64,000 nt of DNA from JAOAPG01 sp963791575 (GTDB taxonomy: Bacteria > Acidobacteriota > Terriglobia > Terriglobales > Acidobacteriaceae). The stretch covers positions 1 to 64,000 of the forward strand of contig CAWBSY010000010.1 in the NCBI GenBank assembly GCA_963791575.1, written 5' to 3'. Below the pieces are notes generated by a model that saw nothing but the letters and a program-made list of their open reading frames with translations, was not told the origin of the DNA and ran no database searches. The position numbers and the translations under genes were made by a program. Below are positions 25,625 to 34,288 of the stretch, piece after piece. Position 1 is the stretch's first letter, and every line of letters starts with the position of its first letter.

Positions 25625-27724
25625 ATGAAGTCAAGGCTTGGGCTGGGGCTGATTGCGTCAACATTATTTATCGCACTGAACGGTTCGACAGCCGCGCAGG
25701 CACAAGCGCAAGGCCCAGTGGCAAAATGGTCTTTTGATGAGACTGAGGGTGCAATAGCCCGTGAGTCAGTGAATCGAGTAGACGACAAGATCACCGGGAT
25801 CTTTAAACATGTCCCCGGGGTCTCTGGCGGCGCCCTGCGGCTTGACGGCGACACAACCGGGATCGTCCAACCCTCCGCAATCGCTCCGAAGCTCATGAAT
25901 GCGTTCTCAATAGAATCCTGGATAGCAATCAACACCTATCCCTGGAACTGGATCCCCATCGTTGATCAACGAAAGGGAGAGGAAGCAGGCTATCTCTTCG
26001 GAATCGACTCATTCGGGCATCTCGGATTGCAGATGGCGGGTAACGGCCATTGGCAGTCTGTGACATCTACCGTTCAGATCCCCCTAAAGAAATGGACTCA
26101 CGTGGCAGCAACCTTCGACAGCGCCCGCGGACTCGCCATTTATTTGAATGGCAAGCTGGCCGGAGAGTTGCTGGCTCCGGGAATGATGATTTCTGCCAGC
26201 GATCAAGACTTACTCATCGGCAGAGTGCGGGAAGCGGTTGTCCCCGCGCAATGGATTCATCCCAAATATCCGGTCTGGTATTCGTTCGATGGAATCATCG
26301 ACGAATTGGAGATATACAATCGCAGCCTCACAGCCAATGAAATCTCAGCCGAATATAACGCGGTCCATCCACCGAGCGGCGAGGTCTTGCCCTACCCGGT
26401 TCTACCGTCAGGTCCGGCCGGGCCAGGATTGTTTGGCGCTTACTATGCGAGCCTTAAGTATGACGAACTGTGGGACGCGCCACGTCGAGTAGGCCCCGAT
26501 TCAGACGTAGTCGTGCGCTTCGACAATTCCCCTATCCGCCTGGTTTTCTGGCAGGGAACGAACTATATCCCCGCCTGGGTCACTGAAAACGGCAAGTGGT
26601 ATAGCGATGAGTTCATGGAAACCTGGGGCGCTGGATGTCCAGACGGAGCTGACTGTGAGCCCATGTCGGACAAGCAGAATCGCTATGCGCATGTGCGCAT
26701 TATCGAAAGCACCGCCGCCAGAGCGGTGGTCCATTTTCGTTATGGTTTGTGCGAGGTGGAACATTATATTTGCGCAAATATCGATCCTTACACTGGATGG
26801 GCCGATTGGGGAGATGAATACTACACCGTGTACCCCGACGGCGTGGCGGTGCGTAAGCAAGTTGCGTGGACCTCGAACTTCAGCGATCAACACGGCAAGC
26901 CGGGGCATGAATTTCAGGAGACCATCATTATCAATCCGCCAGGTACTCGCCCGGAAGACAATATTGCCGATGACGCTTTGACGCTCGAAAACATGAAGGG
27001 TGAAACCTTCACCTATTCGTGGTCGCCCGAATCACCGGCGAAACTTGATCGTCCGCAAGATGCGAACATCCAGGTCGTGAATCTCAAGTCGTCCTGGAAA
27101 CCGTTCCAGATTGTCTCGCCAGGGAATGTTCTGCTCAAACCTTATCGGCACAAAGAAAAAACTTATTCAATTTTTGAATGGTGGAACCATTGGCCCGTGG
27201 CGCAAGTGCTATCCAGTGGAATTTCCGCCGTGGCGGCGGACAAACCTTCGCACTCCTCGCTCTCCCACATTGAAGGCCAGCCTTATGCCCATACCGATGA
27301 CTCCATAACGAAGCTTATGCTCGATGGACTAACGACAAAGCCGGCCCGAGAACTGTTGCCTCTGGCTAAATCCTGGGTCGCACCGCCGGAAATGAGGCTC
27401 GCAAGCGGGCCGTTCCAAAGCGAAGGATATGATCCGGCACAACGAGCTTATGTGGTGGCCTACGAGGCTGGCGTAAGCCTAAGCAGGTTACATGCATCCT
27501 TCGAAGCGTCGGCGGATTCGCCGTTAGTAAACCCTGCCATTCTAATTAAGAATTGGGGTGACCAAGTCCCACGACTCAGAGTCAACGGCAAAGCAGTTTC
27601 CTGGGGACCCGATTTCCGGGTAGGACAGGTGCGCACCCTGGAAGGAACAAATCTTATAATTTGGATGAAATTGCAATCGACCAATCCCACCAACGTCGAT
27701 CTCATCCCGTCAGGTGGGAACTAG
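25625..27724 (+). CDS. secreted LamG-domain protein with large uncharacterised C-terminal domain (paralogue 2)
   Basis: About 699 residues with the same plan as the protein at 8777: signal peptide (cleaved after the Ala/Gln-rich stretch near residue 28), LamG domain (WSFDETEGAIA to YSFDGIIDELEIYNRSL), then a ~450-residue domain sharing PDSDVVVRFDNSPI, VFWQGTNYIPAWVTENG and DEYYTVYPDGVAVRKQ with paralogue 1. ATG 25625 is chosen because it starts the signal peptide. It is divergent from the TonB receptor, with promoter and doubled operator upstream, so the two are probably co-regulated. Its stop overlaps the convergent regulator gene by four bases. The C-terminal domain is a candidate new carbohydrate-active family; no known catalytic motif is recognised. 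Confidence 0.8.
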   Translation: MKSRLGLGLIASTLFIALNGSTAAQAQAQGPVAKWSFDETEGAIARESVNRVDDKITGIFKHVPGVSGGALRLDGDTTGIVQPSAIAPKLMNAFSIESWIAINTYPWNWIPIVDQRKGEEAGYLFGIDSFGHLGLQMAGNGHWQSVTSTVQIPLKKWTHVAATFDSARGLAIYLNGKLAGELLAPGMMISASDQDLLIGRVREAVVPAQWIHPKYPVWYSFDGIIDELEIYNRSLTANEISAEYNAVHPPSGEVLPYPVLPSGPAGPGLFGAYYASLKYDELWDAPRRVGPDSDVVVRFDNSPIRLVFWQGTNYIPAWVTENGKWYSDEFMETWGAGCPDGADCEPMSDKQNRYAHVRIIESTAARAVVHFRYGLCEVEHYICANIDPYTGWADWGDEYYTVYPDGVAVRKQVAWTSNFSDQHGKPGHEFQETIIINPPGTRPEDNIADDALTLENMKGETFTYSWSPESPAKLDRPQDANIQVVNLKSSWKPFQIVSPGNVLLKPYRHKEKTYSIFEWWNHWPVAQVLSSGISAVAADKPSHSSLSHIEGQPYAHTDDSITKLMLDGLTTKPARELLPLAKSWVAPPEMRLASGPFQSEGYDPAQRAYVVAYEAGVSLSRLHASFEASADSPLVNPAILIKNWGDQVPRLRVNGKAVSWGPDFRVGQVRTLEGTNLIIWMKLQSTNPTNVDLIPSGGN

Positions 27725-28431
27725 CGCGGAGCGGAGACCAGGAGCTTTTTTGCGTCCGAAATGTGTTCCAGCATGGTACGACGGGCTTCTTCTGCGTTTC
27801 TGTCGCGAATCGCAGCATAAATCCGTTTGTGAAATGTCAAAGGCCGGTCGATCGAAACGCGGTCCGACAATTGCGCCATGCTGGTCAACACGGTTCGATG
27901 GATGACAGCAAATAATAGATGACAGATCCGGTTGCCACTTGCCCGGAAAATACATTCGTGAAACGCCATATCCGCATCAAGTCGCGAGCGATTGGTGCGG
28001 CTTCGTTCCATCGCCATGATCGCATGCCGCAAGCCGGCAAGGTCTTCTGTGGTAGCCCGCTCGGCCGCGCGGGCGGCGAGCTCTGGTTCCACGATCATGC
28101 GAGTCTCAAACAGCTCGTGGTGTGAAAGGTCATCCAGCAGAACCAAGAATTCCAGCGGCTCCTGCAGAATAGCCTCGGCGCTCGCGCTCAAGTAGGTGCC
28201 ATCGCCCACTCTCTGGGTGATGACTCCCATGATCTCAAGCACTTTCAAGGCTTGGCGAAGGGACGCCCGGTTTACCCCAAATTCTTTAGCCAACTCCCGT
28301 TCGGGAGGAAATTTCGAGCCGGGAAGAACAGTACCCTTGGAGATTAGTTGCTTGATGTTGTAAATGAGCTTGGCGGTAACCCGCGTATCCAAGGGCTGGC
28401 CACGTTTCCCGGAAGTCGAAGTTGACATCAT
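27721..28431 (-). CDS. GntR/FadR-family transcriptional regulator (FCD domain)
   Basis: A DNA-binding repressor of about 236 residues. The N-terminal winged helix (ERELAKEFGVNRASLRQALK, then MGVITQRVGDGTYL) is typical of GntR proteins. The C-terminal helical FCD domain has acidic and His residues in the usual metal/ligand sites (FETRMIVEPELAARAA, DADMAFHECIFRASGN, FHKRIYAAI). The ATGs at 28431 and 28428 suit the family N-terminus; an open frame extends to 28644 but the extra residues look unrelated. Palindromes like those at the locus promoters lie 13 bases upstream of the start and again at 28592. It is the obvious candidate repressor of the carbohydrate locus, with a sugar acid as probable effector (inferred from FCD relatives). 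Confidence 0.88.
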   Translation of the reverse strand: MMSTSTSGKRGQPLDTRVTAKLIYNIKQLISKGTVLPGSKFPPERELAKEFGVNRASLRQALKVLEIMGVITQRVGDGTYLSASAEAILQEPLEFLVLLDDLSHHELFETRMIVEPELAARAAERATTEDLAGLRHAIMAMERSRTNRSRLDADMAFHECIFRASGNRICHLLFAVIHRTVLTSMAQLSDRVSIDRPLTFHKRIYAAIRDRNAEEARRTMLEHISDAKKLLVSAPR

Positions 28432-28443
28432 ATATCTATCGAA

Positions 28444-28458
28444 ATTGGACGTACCTAT
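28444..28458 (-). promoter_or_regulatory. degenerate operator at the regulator's own start
   Basis: ATTGGACGTACCTAT, one mismatch from ATTGG-N5-CCAAT, just upstream of the GntR/FadR start codon. Suggests autoregulation. Confidence 0.5.
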
Positions 28459-28591
28459 TATTACATAGCGAACGGAAGTGCCACGACCAGCCTTTCTCCC
28501 AGGGAAGACGCTGGCTTTTACCCAGGTACAGGTATCACTGGGAATTTTCTGCTGTGAGGCCGCTTGACTCGCGGTAATCTCAAAGTTAATC

Positions 28592-28606
28592 TTTGGTTCG
28601 TCCATT
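28592..28606. promoter_or_regulatory. weaker second operator-like site upstream of the regulator
   Basis: TTTGGTTCGTCCATT keeps the TTGG-N5-CCA core, close to the TTGGTTCATCCAA reading of the TonB operator. Two arm positions differ, so support is modest. Confidence 0.35.
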
Positions 28607-29140
28607 TTATTTTTTCCCTTTGTGTCTGCCCGACTGCGGGGCAACCGCTGGAGGGTTGAGGACCTGCCAGCGGGCGCTCGAAAGATTCAGGGGCTTCGTC
28701 AGACGTCCACCGGCAGTTAGCAGCCGTCCGTTGAAGCGAACGACTCATTTAAAACCGGCTATGGACCAACACACAAATTAGGAACGGTGACGCGCTTGAA
28801 CAGATGTGTTTGCGACCCGGAGAAGCTCGGTTTTGCAAGCAGCACCAGCACAGGACTCGCGCTTCGCGTTCCGGAGATTCTTCTAACCCAATCGAGCTTA
28901 GGCCTGTCTCGCCGACGACCGAACCAGAGATTACATTTCTAGTAGAAAATGCGAAGCGCACGGCAAAGTCTTTGCGTCAGTGCGGACTCACTGCGCACAC
29001 CCGAAACCATGAAGTTACAGTCAGCGATCCTGATAGTATTCTCATTGTCTTCAGGCCAAGGTGTACGGCGCTAAGGCATCGCCTGAAAAATCAAATCGCC
29101 AAAAAGTTAAACAATTATTTTACGTGTCTCTCAATTTCTT
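28607..29140. other. intergenic region, nothing identified
   Basis: Open frames here do not read as recognisable protein on either strand. The last ~100 bases before 29141 are AT-rich and probably hold the promoter of the propeller-protein gene, but I cannot assign one. Confidence 0.4.
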
Positions 29141-30229
29141 ATGAAACATACCATTTCTTTAGTTGCATTTTTGGCCCTCACCTTGGTCTCTACTTCCGCA
29201 CAACAACAGCGGCAAGTGCCTGAAATCCGATACCAGTCCGTTCCAGATTTTCTGAAGCTTCCGCCAGATATGTATTTGGGAGAAGTGGCGGGAGTCGCCG
29301 TCAATTCCAAGGGAGATATCTTCGTTCTTTCACGCGGCAATTCTACCGGTCCCGCCTACGGTGCGAGTGCTGCGCAACTACTGGAATTTGATGCAGACGG
29401 CAGGTTCCTACGGGAAATCGGCCACAATCTTTACGCGTGGTCATTTGCCCACTCCGTAAAAATCGATAAAGAAGACAACATCTGGGTAGCGGACAAAGGC
29501 TCAGACATGGTCATCAAGTTCACGCCGGAGGGGCGTGTCGCCATGGTCTTCGGACGCAAGCAGGAAGCCTCGGATGAAGGCACGGAGCCATTAAAACATC
29601 CCAAACCGCCTTTGCCTCCGGTCAATGGAATGTTTCGCCAAGTCACGGACGTAGTGTGGGATTCGGCTGACAACGCCTACATCAGCGATGGCTACATTAA
29701 CTCGCGCGTCGCAAAGGTGGACAAGAATGGCAACTGGATAAAGTCATGGGGTGAACCCGGGAACCAACCTGGACAATTCAACACTCCGCATAGCATCGCA
29801 ATCGATGCTGAGGATCACATCTACGTTGCGGACCGCGGCAACCGGCGCATTCAGGTTTTTGATACCGATGGAAAATTCCTACGCCAGATCACGATTGATG
29901 TGCCGTTCGATCCGAATGCCCGGCCGGCAATCGGCAACAAACCGGAATTGCCAATCACGGGCACACAAAACATGGCTCCGGGCGCACCGTGGGCGATTTG
30001 TATCACTCCCCCACCGCATCAGGTGTTGTACAGCGCAGACGGCTATCCAGGACGGATTTACAAGCTCAGCCTGGATGGAAAAGTTCTTGGCGTGCTGGGT
30101 GAATCCGGTAAGCAACTCAAGCAGTTTGGCTGGATTCACGAGATGGCGTGCCCGTTAGAGAATGTGCTCTTAGTGGGCGAATTGCTGAACTGGCGGGTGC
30201 AGAAATTAATTCTAGAACCGGCGCATTAA
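29141..30229 (+). CDS. secreted NHL-repeat beta-propeller protein (peptidyl-amidating-lyase-like)
   Basis: A protein of 362 residues with a Sec signal peptide and several NHL-type repeats (GVAVNSKGDIFVLSRGN, SVKIDKEDNIWVADKGS, SIAIDAEDHIYVADRGNRRIQVFD), which fold as a six-bladed propeller. The overall pattern resembles the lyase domain of peptidylglycine alpha-amidating enzymes, common in Acidobacteria, but many relatives only bind ligands. It stands after the regulator gene on the opposite strand. Whether it belongs to the carbohydrate locus is unclear; no operator site was seen upstream. Confidence 0.8.
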   Translation: MKHTISLVAFLALTLVSTSAQQQRQVPEIRYQSVPDFLKLPPDMYLGEVAGVAVNSKGDIFVLSRGNSTGPAYGASAAQLLEFDADGRFLREIGHNLYAWSFAHSVKIDKEDNIWVADKGSDMVIKFTPEGRVAMVFGRKQEASDEGTEPLKHPKPPLPPVNGMFRQVTDVVWDSADNAYISDGYINSRVAKVDKNGNWIKSWGEPGNQPGQFNTPHSIAIDAEDHIYVADRGNRRIQVFDTDGKFLRQITIDVPFDPNARPAIGNKPELPITGTQNMAPGAPWAICITPPPHQVLYSADGYPGRIYKLSLDGKVLGVLGESGKQLKQFGWIHEMACPLENVLLVGELLNWRVQKLILEPAH

Positions 30230-30267
30230 TATATGGGTGGAGAAGCAATCCGCCCGTGTACATCCGC

Positions 30268-30408
30268 TTAAGACTTTGTTTTAACAGGTGTGCCACTTCC
30301 CTGCTTTAGAGTCACGATCTGATTCGCTTTGCCTCCGGGAAATAATTCCCTCTGGCCTCCTGGCCATTGCACTTCAATCCGCTCATAGCTGGTGTCGTCG
30401 GCGACCAT
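30268..30408 (-). pseudogene. C-terminal remnant of an ASPIC/UnbV (CRTAC1-like) protein
   Basis: On the minus strand 46 codons from 30408 read TSYERIEVQWPGGQ, then a Phe-Pro-Gly-Gly turn and ANQIVTLKQG, ending at TAA 30268. This is the characteristic end of the ASPIC/UnbV domain found after FG-GAP repeats. Upstream the frame is closed by a TGA and no repeats remain, so the rest of the gene has been lost. Confidence 0.65.
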
Positions 30409-30737
30409 TCAGCCGGGGCAACTTTTGCAATTACGCGAGATGGAAAAATTCCAGCTTATCCGATAGGGGATGGTCAGCGTCGGCTCTGGCGATTCCGGCT
30501 GTCCGATCTTGGTAAGGCGATGGAGCAGTGGTTTGATGATGGGCTCGAGTCCGGCTCATCAATGTCCCCCTCCGTCTTTGTGTTCTCAGCGTCGAGTGCC
30601 ACATGCGTGCGGCAGATCGACGATAGGTCTCTGTCGTCGTCATCTCACCACAGGCCTCGACCCTCGCCTCTTCTTAATCCAGCGAATGCTGTCATTCTGT
30701 AGCGGTCCGGCGGGACGCGACAACTTTGCTACATACC
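30409..30737. other. intergenic region, degraded sequence
   Basis: No coherent protein on either strand. It probably represents decayed sequence between the ASPIC/UnbV remnant and the PAS-protein gene. Confidence 0.4.
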
Positions 30738-31613
30738 TCATTTGACTGTCTGACCTCCAGCGAGTTTCATAAGTCTTCTCCGGAATTGCAGGGTGGTTGC
30801 AAGTTCGGAGAGGAGTTTTTGCTGGATCTCTGGATGTTTTGCGAGAACCTCGAGTATTTCCTGCTGTAATTCAGGTTGTCCGGCTATCTTGGAGAAGAGG
30901 TCATTTCGTAATTTGGGAGATCCCTCGATTTCTCGAAAGATCGCAGCCGCAGTCGCAAAGTTGTTAATTGAAATAATTGGAAAATGTTCCAGGAGTTCGA
31001 CAGCTTGCTCTAAGAGCGCACCGCGATCTTCCGATTGCCAAAGCGAACAAACGAGGTAGCTCAGGGTTTTTTTCAGGGTTGCATGGTATTGAGTGACGGA
31101 CGCGTTCAACTCGTCCGCGATGCGTCGTTGTTCTTTAGCTCTCGTCTGCAACAACCGTTTGCTGAGAGCGGCAAGCGATTCTTGTAGCTTTTTTTGATCG
31201 GTAACTTCGACTACCACGGCGCCTAATCGCTGTACTTCGCCGGCAGAGTCTTTCACCGGAAAATAGCTGGCGATCCAGTGGGCTACGTCTTGCCTCGTCG
31301 ACAGCTTCCCGGCAACGTGTTTCAGCACAGGTTTGCGGGTAACTAATACGCGTTCGAAAGCAGGCTCGACCTTTCCCGCAACGTCTCCCAGAATCTCGCG
31401 AACGGTGCGTCCTATATGAGCTTCGGCCGCAACACCATTGCTTGCCGCCAACACGTCGTTGACCGCTTGAAAGCGGAGTTGGCGATCGCAGATGCCAAAT
31501 CCTATTGTGGATTGGCCGGAAAATGTTGCGAGCAACTCGTCTGGTAGTGCGAAACCGTCGTCCGCAAGTAAACCCGAATCAATGGATGGCTTGGCTGTTC
31601 TTCTCGGCCTCAT
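30738..31613 (-). CDS. PAS-domain protein with degenerate histidine-kinase core and novel helical C-terminus
   Basis: A cytoplasmic protein of 291 residues. A PAS-type sensor covers about 30-145 (GFGICDRQLRFQAVN, WIASYFPVKDSAGEV). It is followed by a helix resembling the dimerisation/phosphoacceptor helix of NarX-type kinases (LLQTRAKEQRRIADELN), but the usual His is Asn170 and no ATPase domain follows, so it is not a working kinase. The last ~60 residues form a repeat of P-x-[LI]-[QR] helices (PKLRNDLF, PELQQEIL, PEIQQKLL, LQFRRRLMKLA) that is clearly related to the 80-residue protein at 52558. A TATAAT upstream on the minus strand may be its -10 box. Function unknown; a sensor or anti-factor role is possible. 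Confidence 0.75.
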   Translation of the reverse strand: MRPRRTAKPSIDSGLLADDGFALPDELLATFSGQSTIGFGICDRQLRFQAVNDVLAASNGVAAEAHIGRTVREILGDVAGKVEPAFERVLVTRKPVLKHVAGKLSTRQDVAHWIASYFPVKDSAGEVQRLGAVVVEVTDQKKLQESLAALSKRLLQTRAKEQRRIADELNASVTQYHATLKKTLSYLVCSLWQSEDRGALLEQAVELLEHFPIISINNFATAAAIFREIEGSPKLRNDLFSKIAGQPELQQEILEVLAKHPEIQQKLLSELATTLQFRRRLMKLAGGQTVK

Positions 31614-31853
31614 TCCGACGCTCCGAGTAATTATAGCGATGTGCGAAGTGGCAGGCCAAAGGTGGATCTAAGCTACCTTCCATTCTGTTAGAGGTAAATG
31701 GCACGCATGTGCCGGGGGTGACGCAGGCACATAGGTAATCCAGCGCTTAAGCAACAAAGAATACTTTGTGTATCTCGAGTGTCTTACGTCTGCCTTCCAC
31801 TCGTGGTATGGCCTCATTCTAGTCATCTTTGCGCAACCACAATTCGATCTCAT
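31614..31853. other. divergent intergenic region
   Basis: Separates the PAS-protein gene from the BON gene. The minus strand carries TATAAT just upstream of the PAS-protein start, and the right end abuts the stress promoter at 31854. No ORF is supported. Confidence 0.4.
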
Positions 31854-31888
31854 GAGGAATTGTTATACGCGTGTGCGGTGGCTACCAT
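31854..31888 (+). promoter_or_regulatory. stress-type promoter, copy 1 (BON gene)
   Basis: GAGGAATTGTTA (31854-31865), 17 bases, TACCAT (31883-31888). First of 12 copies of GAGGAATTGTTA-N17-TAGCAT in this island; about 100 bases before the BON-protein start. Confidence 0.75.
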
Positions 31889-31986
31889 CTCCACCAGAAG
31901 ATGTCCCGATGCGCAGCCACTTACCCATCGTTTTGTGTCAATGAATAGAAGCCCTGGCCGGGCAGAAAGAAAATCAAGAGGAGATT

Positions 31987-32652
31987 ATGGCAGTTGCAAC
32001 ACTAACCCGAACCGACGAGCAACTTCAGCAGGATGTTCTTGCTGAGATGAGGTGGGATGCTCGGCTCCAGCCCAACGAAATCGGCGTGATTGTCAAGGAC
32101 GGAGTGGTTACGCTTACCGGGTGGGTCGACTCTTACCTGAAGAAATGGACCGCGGAAGATGTAGCTCATCGTGTCACTGGCGTCAAGGCGGTCGCCAATG
32201 ACATTGAAGTGAAGCTATTGAGCGAACGTACTGATCCTGACATTGCTGCAGCAGCCGTCCATGCGATTGAGTGGGATGCGGCTATACCGTCCGACAAGGT
32301 CCAGGTCACCGTATCTAAGGGATGGGTGACTCTCAAGGGAGAGGTCGAATGGCAATATCAAAAAGAAGATGCCGAGCGAGTTGTGCGCCGGCTGGCGGGA
32401 GTTAAGGGTGTAAGTAACTTAATTACTGTGAAACCGCGGGCAACCGCGTCAGAACTGAAGAAGAGGATTGAAGAGTCGCTCGTGCGTAATGCCCAACTTG
32501 ATGCAAGCCGCATCACCGTTGAGGTCCAAGGGAGCAAAGCCATTCTGAAGGGAACAGTCCGTGCTTGGGTGGAGAAGGAAGAAGCAGAGCGGGTAGCATG
32601 GTCGGCTCCCGGCATTACTTTTGTCGAAAACCGGATCATGCTTGATGTTTGA
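31987..32652 (+). CDS. triple BON-domain protein (OsmY-like)
   Basis: A 221-residue protein made of three BON domains (about 10-75, 80-145 and 150-221), each with the pattern ITV/VSKGWVTLKGEVE ... AERVVRRLAGVKGVSN. BON domains are thought to bind phospholipid surfaces and occur in osmotic-stress proteins such as OsmY. No clear signal peptide is seen, so it may be cytoplasmic or use another route. AAGAGGAG precedes the ATG. It is the first gene after a stress-type promoter and is followed 58 bases on by a Ysc84-like lipid-binding protein, probably on the same transcript. Confidence 0.88.
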   Translation: MAVATLTRTDEQLQQDVLAEMRWDARLQPNEIGVIVKDGVVTLTGWVDSYLKKWTAEDVAHRVTGVKAVANDIEVKLLSERTDPDIAAAAVHAIEWDAAIPSDKVQVTVSKGWVTLKGEVEWQYQKEDAERVVRRLAGVKGVSNLITVKPRATASELKKRIEESLVRNAQLDASRITVEVQGSKAILKGTVRAWVEKEEAERVAWSAPGITFVENRIMLDV

Positions 32653-32710
32653 GCCGGTTGCCACTCTATTCGCTTTTTAGCAATTGATTTCTTTGGCAGG
32701 AGTAACTCTC

Positions 32711-33400
32711 ATGAGAAAAACCATAGTATCGCTCGTCATTCTAAGTGCAATGAATCTATGTTGGGCGGACACGGCGCGGGAAAAAGCTGAAGACCGTTTG
32801 CAAGCCGCAGCGAAGGTTTTGGAAGAAGTCATGAGTGCTCCCGACAAGGGGATACCGCAGGAAGTAGTGGAGCGTGCGAAATGTATCGCAGTCATTCCCC
32901 ATGAGATCAAAGGTGGACTTGGTTTCGGTGCGCGATATGGGAAGGGTGTTGCGACCTGCCGGACCGCAAATGGATGGAGCGCTCCTGCATTTTTCACCAT
33001 TACTGGCGGGAGTTGGGGTGCACAGATTGGGATCGAAGGTGTGGACAACGTGTTGATGATCATGAATCAAAAAGGTATGGATCGTCTTCTGTCGGATAAA
33101 TTTCAGATCGGGGCAGATGCATCGGCGGCAGCAGGTCCAGTCGGTCGTCACGCCGCTGCTGGAACGGATTGGAAGCTGGAGACGGAAATACTGAGTTACT
33201 CGCGAGCCAAGGGGGCATTTATCGGTGCCACCCTGAATGGAGCGTATGTGCGACCTGACGCGGAATCCACGCTCGCTATCTATGGAAAAGAACTGACTCC
33301 GCGCGAAATTTTAATGGGGAAGGTCCCTCCTCCACCAGCAGCACACGTCTTCTTGGCTGCGGTGCAAAATGCAGAAGCCCAGGCCAGAAAGCAATCCTAG
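32711..33400 (+). CDS. Ysc84/SYLF-domain lipid-binding protein
   Basis: An exported 229-residue protein: signal peptide (cleaved near CWA-DT) then a SYLF/Ysc84 domain recognisable from IPQEVVERAKCIAVIP, FGARYGKGVATCR, WSAPAFFTITGGSWGAQIG and GMDRLLSDKFQIGADASAAAGPVGR (read in pieces). SYLF domains bind phosphoinositides or other lipids; bacterial members are periplasmic. ATG 32711 is chosen because AGGAG lies eight bases before it and a signal peptide follows at once. It pairs with the BON protein in a probable envelope-stress operon. Confidence 0.88.
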   Translation: MRKTIVSLVILSAMNLCWADTAREKAEDRLQAAAKVLEEVMSAPDKGIPQEVVERAKCIAVIPHEIKGGLGFGARYGKGVATCRTANGWSAPAFFTITGGSWGAQIGIEGVDNVLMIMNQKGMDRLLSDKFQIGADASAAAGPVGRHAAAGTDWKLETEILSYSRAKGAFIGATLNGAYVRPDAESTLAIYGKELTPREILMGKVPPPPAAHVFLAAVQNAEAQARKQS

Positions 33401-33420
33401 ATTCCGCGGTGAGAAAAGAC

Positions 33421-33444
33421 AGCTCCGTGGCTAGCCGTGGAGCT
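33421..33444 (+). terminator. hairpin after the Ysc84 gene
   Basis: AGCTCC-GT-GGCTAGCC-GT-GGAGCT is a near-perfect palindrome starting 20 bases after the stop codon. The following T content is poor, so the call rests on the stem. Confidence 0.5.
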
Positions 33445-33577
33445 TCCTCTAGAAGTGACGCTCTTTGCCGAAAACCGTCTGCTGAAATGCGGCTGTATCA
33501 CCAACGTTATACGATCGCGTTTGCCTGCCGGTAGTTCCCACTCTACTCAACTTCTAGCAAGCTCAATTCGGGCTGAC

Positions 33578-33612
33578 GAGGAATTGCGATCTGCAAATCC
33601 GGTAATTAGCAT
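33578..33612 (+). promoter_or_regulatory. stress-type promoter, copy 2
   Basis: GAGGAATTGCGA (33578-33589), 17 bases, TAGCAT (33607-33612). About 80 bases before the coiled-coil protein gene at 33693. Confidence 0.75.
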
Positions 33613-33692
33613 TCCAGCCTTAGGAAAGAAGATCCCATCGTGGTCTTTCCGCGCACCTAGTACAATAGCAGTTATGTAGAAAGGAAATGCAT

Positions 33693-34262
33693 ATGCTGAT
33701 TTCGATTGCCGCAGGGCGCTTTTTGGTAACAGGGGCTTTGCTTGCAGCATCGTTGCTGTTGTTCCCAGTATTCACGCTAGGAGCTGCGACACCGGTGCAG
33801 AGCGAAGAAAATTCGGAGGTCGCCCGGCTCCTCGCAGATGCCAGAGATAAAGCAGTTGTCTTAAGCCGGGATGCTGATGAGTTGGAGGCGCTGACACGTT
33901 CCAACGTGAGTTGGGAAAGTCATGCAGCCATGCTCGATACCATGAAGGACGATGTGAACGATTTGGCCCGGATCGTTGAACAGCTCAATGCAGCGCGGAG
34001 CTCAGCTTCGCCGTGGCAGCAACAGGCGATAGACCGCATGATTCCACTCATGAAGGAGTTGGCCGCTAATACAACGGCTGCGATCAATCATCTGAGGGAA
34101 AATCAAAGCCGCCCGACTTCTGGTTCATATACGGAATATCTGAAGGCTAACAGAGAGACGGCTCATGAGCTGGCCGATATGATCTCCTCGTTTGTGCAAT
34201 ATGGACAAACGAGAGCAAAGCTGGAGAAATTGGAGCAGAAGCTTGAGGTTGCAAATAAATAA
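33693..34262 (+). CDS. exported coiled-coil protein of unknown function
   Basis: About 189 residues: a signal peptide or N-terminal membrane segment (about residues 8-32), then a mostly helical body with heptad-like stretches (LLADARDKAVVLSRDADELE; KLEKLEQKLEVANK at the end). I do not recognise a named domain. The ATG at 33687 is an alternative, but AAGGAA is better spaced for 33693. It has its own stress-type promoter and is followed by a terminator hairpin, so it is monocistronic. Probable periplasmic stress protein, by context only. Confidence 0.7.
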   Translation: MLISIAAGRFLVTGALLAASLLLFPVFTLGAATPVQSEENSEVARLLADARDKAVVLSRDADELEALTRSNVSWESHAAMLDTMKDDVNDLARIVEQLNAARSSASPWQQQAIDRMIPLMKELAANTTAAINHLRENQSRPTSGSYTEYLKANRETAHELADMISSFVQYGQTRAKLEKLEQKLEVANK

Positions 34263-34288
34263 AATTGTGCGGTCCTGCTGATGCGTGT

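Noticed and set aside
28804..29223. 139-codon ORF upstream of the NHL propeller gene
   Set aside because: It overlaps the propeller signal peptide in another frame, is rich in Arg and Cys without pattern, and has no ribosome-binding site.
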